From positions 1 through 33,225 of the forward strand of contig SVOG01000019.1 in the NCBI GenBank assembly GCA_015066525.1: a DNA stretch of 33,225 nucleotides, in the 5' to 3' direction. The notes below the pieces were generated by a model that was not told the origin of the DNA, did not search any database, and saw only the letters and a program-made list of their open reading frames with translations. The DNA is from Oscillospiraceae bacterium (GTDB lineage: Bacteria > Bacillota > Clostridia > Oscillospirales > Acutalibacteraceae). The position numbers were made by a program, and so were the translations under genes. Below, one piece after another: positions 31,374 through 33,225 of the stretch. How positions within the stretch are numbered: position 1 is the first letter of the stretch; every line of letters begins with the position of its first letter.

Positions 31374-33128
31374 TTATACATTAATGGTAGGAAACTGCGA
31401 ATTGTAGAGTTCGTAGTAAAAACCCTTTTTGGCAAGGAGTTCGTGATGGTTGCCCTGCTCGACGATATTACCGTCCTTCATCACAAGGATGACGTCCGCT
31501 TCCTTAATCGTGGCAAGACGGTGGGCGACGATGAAGGTCGTTCTGCCCTGCATCAGGACGGAAAACGCCTTTTGTATCCGGATTTCGGTGCGGGTATCAA
31601 TCGACGAGGTTGCCTCGTCGAGAATCAGCATCGGGGGTTTACAGAGCATCAGTCGCGTAATGCAAAGCAGCTGCTTTTGTCCCTGCGACAGGGAGCCGCC
31701 GTCCTCGCCGAGCACGGTATCGTAACCGTCGGGCAGACGCTTAATAAAGGAATGCGCGTGCGCCTTTCTGGCGGCGTCGATGATTTCCTCCTCCGTCGCG
31801 TCGGGCGCGCCGATTATCAAATTCTCGCGCACGGTGCCCGATTTCAGCCAGGTATCCTGAAGCACCATACCGAAACTCTCGCGCAGCGACTGACGCGTCA
31901 CATCGTTGTAATCGTTGCCGTCAATCAGAATACTGCCGCTCTTCACGTCGTAAAAACGCATTAAAAGATTTATCAGCGTGGTTTTACCGCAGCCCGTAGG
32001 ACCGACAATCGCGACGCGCTGACCCGCTTTCACCGAAAGGTTAAAGTCCTCAATCAGGCGTTGATTTTCGGTATAGGAGAAGCTGACGTTACGCAGCTCC
32101 AGAACGCCGTTCACCTCGTGCAGTTCGCGCGCGCCGTCACTGTCGGCGGGGACGCTCTCCTCCTCGAGGAGTTCGAACAGTCTGCCGGCGCAGGCAATCG
32201 CATTCTGCAATTCGGTGATGACTTCGCTGATTTCGTTAAACGGTTTCGTATACTGATTCGCATATGCAAGGAAGCTCGCGAGCACGCCGACGGTGATTGC
32301 CGCCTGGTGCGTTTTCACCGCGAGCAGTGCGCCCGAAAAGGCGACCGCCGCATACACAATCGCATTGACAAAGCGCGTGCCGGGATTCGTAATCGAGGAA
32401 AAGAACACGGCGCGCAGGGAGTATTTCTCAAGACGGGCATTAATCTCGTCAAAGGTTTTCATATTCTCGTCGCCGTGGCTGTAAGCAGTAACGGTTTTCT
32501 GTCCGCCTATCATCTCATCAATGAAGGCGGTCTGCTCTCCCCGTGTCTCGCTCTGGAGCTTAAACATCTTATAGGTCTTGCGTGCGATGAAACCCGCAAG
32601 GAGGAAGGACATCGGTGTCACGACGACAACGACAATCGCAATCCAAACGTTAATGCTCAGCATAAAGGCGAGCGTGCCGATAATGGTGACCACGCCCGTA
32701 AAGAACTGCGTAAATCCCATCAGCAGTCCGTCCGCAAACTGGTCGACATCGGCAATCACGCGCGACACAATTTCGCCCGTCGGGTGCGCGTCGATATAGG
32801 AAATCGGCAGGCGCTCAATCTTGGCAAACGCCTTGCGCCGCATATCGCGCACGACATTAAAGGTAATCTTATTATTCGAGGCGTTCATAATCCACTGCGA
32901 AAGCGCGCAGAGTCCGACAATTGCCGCAATCTCAAGCAGCACGGATAAAACGCCCTTAAAATCCACACTGCCCGCGCCCGTTACACGGTCAATCGCGCGT
33001 CCGATGAGAATCGGGATATACAGCGCGCCGAGCGAACTGACGAGCGCAAACAAAACGGATGCCGCGATATAAAACTGATACTTAGCGACATAGGAGAAAA
33101 CTTTTCTGAGAATATCACGATTCTTCAT
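31374..33128 (-). CDS. ABC exporter half-transporter (permease fused to ATPase), second subunit
   Basis: The 584-residue protein has a six-helix exporter domain (about residues 1-310) and a nucleotide-binding domain with Walker A GPTGCGKTT near residue 380, a degenerate signature SLSQGQKQ near 482, Walker B MLILDEATSSID near 500 and the VAHR switch histidine near 535. It is the later half of a heterodimeric exporter: the preceding frame, cut by the window edge, encodes the C-terminus of a similar protein and overlaps by ATGA. I chose the ATG at 33128 with AGGAGG seven bases upstream. Such pairs usually export drugs, lipids or peptides; the substrate cannot be read. Confidence 0.94.
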   Translation of the reverse strand: MKNRDILRKVFSYVAKYQFYIAASVLFALVSSLGALYIPILIGRAIDRVTGAGSVDFKGVLSVLLEIAAIVGLCALSQWIMNASNNKITFNVVRDMRRKAFAKIERLPISYIDAHPTGEIVSRVIADVDQFADGLLMGFTQFFTGVVTIIGTLAFMLSINVWIAIVVVVVTPMSFLLAGFIARKTYKMFKLQSETRGEQTAFIDEMIGGQKTVTAYSHGDENMKTFDEINARLEKYSLRAVFFSSITNPGTRFVNAIVYAAVAFSGALLAVKTHQAAITVGVLASFLAYANQYTKPFNEISEVITELQNAIACAGRLFELLEEESVPADSDGARELHEVNGVLELRNVSFSYTENQRLIEDFNLSVKAGQRVAIVGPTGCGKTTLINLLMRFYDVKSGSILIDGNDYNDVTRQSLRESFGMVLQDTWLKSGTVRENLIIGAPDATEEEIIDAARKAHAHSFIKRLPDGYDTVLGEDGGSLSQGQKQLLCITRLMLCKPPMLILDEATSSIDTRTEIRIQKAFSVLMQGRTTFIVAHRLATIKEADVILVMKDGNIVEQGNHHELLAKKGFYYELYNSQFPTINV

Positions 33129-33225
33129 CTCGCGTCCTCCTTTCCGCCGCGTTCGGTATCGTCGAACTGGGAGGCGTAAATCTCGCGGTACACCTCGCAG
33201 GAACAAAGGAGCTCGTTATTCGTGC
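33125..33225 (-). CDS. C-terminal end of the partner ABC exporter half-transporter (partial)
   Basis: Hand translation of the right edge gives TNNELLCSC followed by EVYREIYASQFDDTERGG and a stop at 33125. The NNELL..EVYREIYASQF pattern is the usual C-terminal tail of an ABC exporter ATPase. The stop overlaps the next start (ATGA), so both halves are cotranscribed and translationally coupled. Everything upstream is outside the window. Confidence 0.85.
   Translation of the reverse strand, partial: TNNELLCSCEVYREIYASQFDDTERGGKEDAR

Noticed and set aside
31321-31395. Scattered CATTAAT repeats around the ABC gene end as a possible operator array
   Set aside because: The region is extremely A+T rich, spacing is irregular and one copy lies within coding sequence, so chance is sufficient.

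Overview
The window looks like the chromosome of a Gram-positive clostridium, probably of the Oscillospirales/Ruminococcaceae type. The evidence is a PolC-type replicase, the Firmicute gene order pyrH-frr-uppS-cdsA-dxr-rseP-ispG-polC, short-form HisG with HisZ, strong AGGAGG ribosome sites, and accessory families common in gut clostridia (BspA-like repeats, DHHW, DUF4358, DUF3877, MBOAT). Almost every gene is on the minus strand, so in transcription order the window reads from high to low coordinates. No rRNA, tRNA, CRISPR array, insertion sequence or phage gene was seen.

Layout, high to low coordinates. 33.2-31.4 kb: the end of one ABC exporter half and a complete second half, then a TetR regulator overlapping a DUF3877 gene (31.3-30.2 kb). 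30.1-27.9 kb: a polytopic membrane protein overlapping a GPH-family sugar transporter, with a strong terminator. 27.7-23.8 kb: a surface-polymer acylation operon (SGNH hydrolase, DUF4358, MBOAT acyltransferase, DHHW protein). 23.8-22.9 kb: a plus-strand membrane-anchored glycerophosphodiesterase. 22.8-19.4 kb: an NTP_transf_5-like nucleotidyltransferase, an ECF S component with an odd KSKYF-repeat N-terminus, then a separately promoted HPr-kinase-like ATPase and PqqD-like protein. A truncated plus-strand sensor-like membrane protein (18.7-19.5 kb) collides with pqqD. 18.6-15.7 kb: a large secreted BspA/CxxC-repeat surface protein.

15.6-5.5 kb is a housekeeping operon joining nucleotide supply (pyrH), ribosome recycling (frr), isoprenoid and lipid precursors (uppS, cdsA, dxr, ispG), regulated proteolysis (rseP) and replication (polC). 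5.45-0.6 kb is a tightly packed histidine operon (hisZ-hisG fusion, hisD, hisB, hisA, hisI, hisE) whose last stop overlaps the start of recJ, which runs off the left end. hisF, hisH and hisC are not in the cluster.

Most notable points: PolC has no 3'-5' exonuclease domain inside its PHP domain; HisZ and HisG are fused; a 36-bp interrupted palindrome covers the his promoter; an HprK-like/PqqD/nucleotidyltransferase set has no visible peptide-modifying partner; and the ECF S component carries three to four short N-terminal repeats. All assignments come from reading motifs by eye, with no database search.
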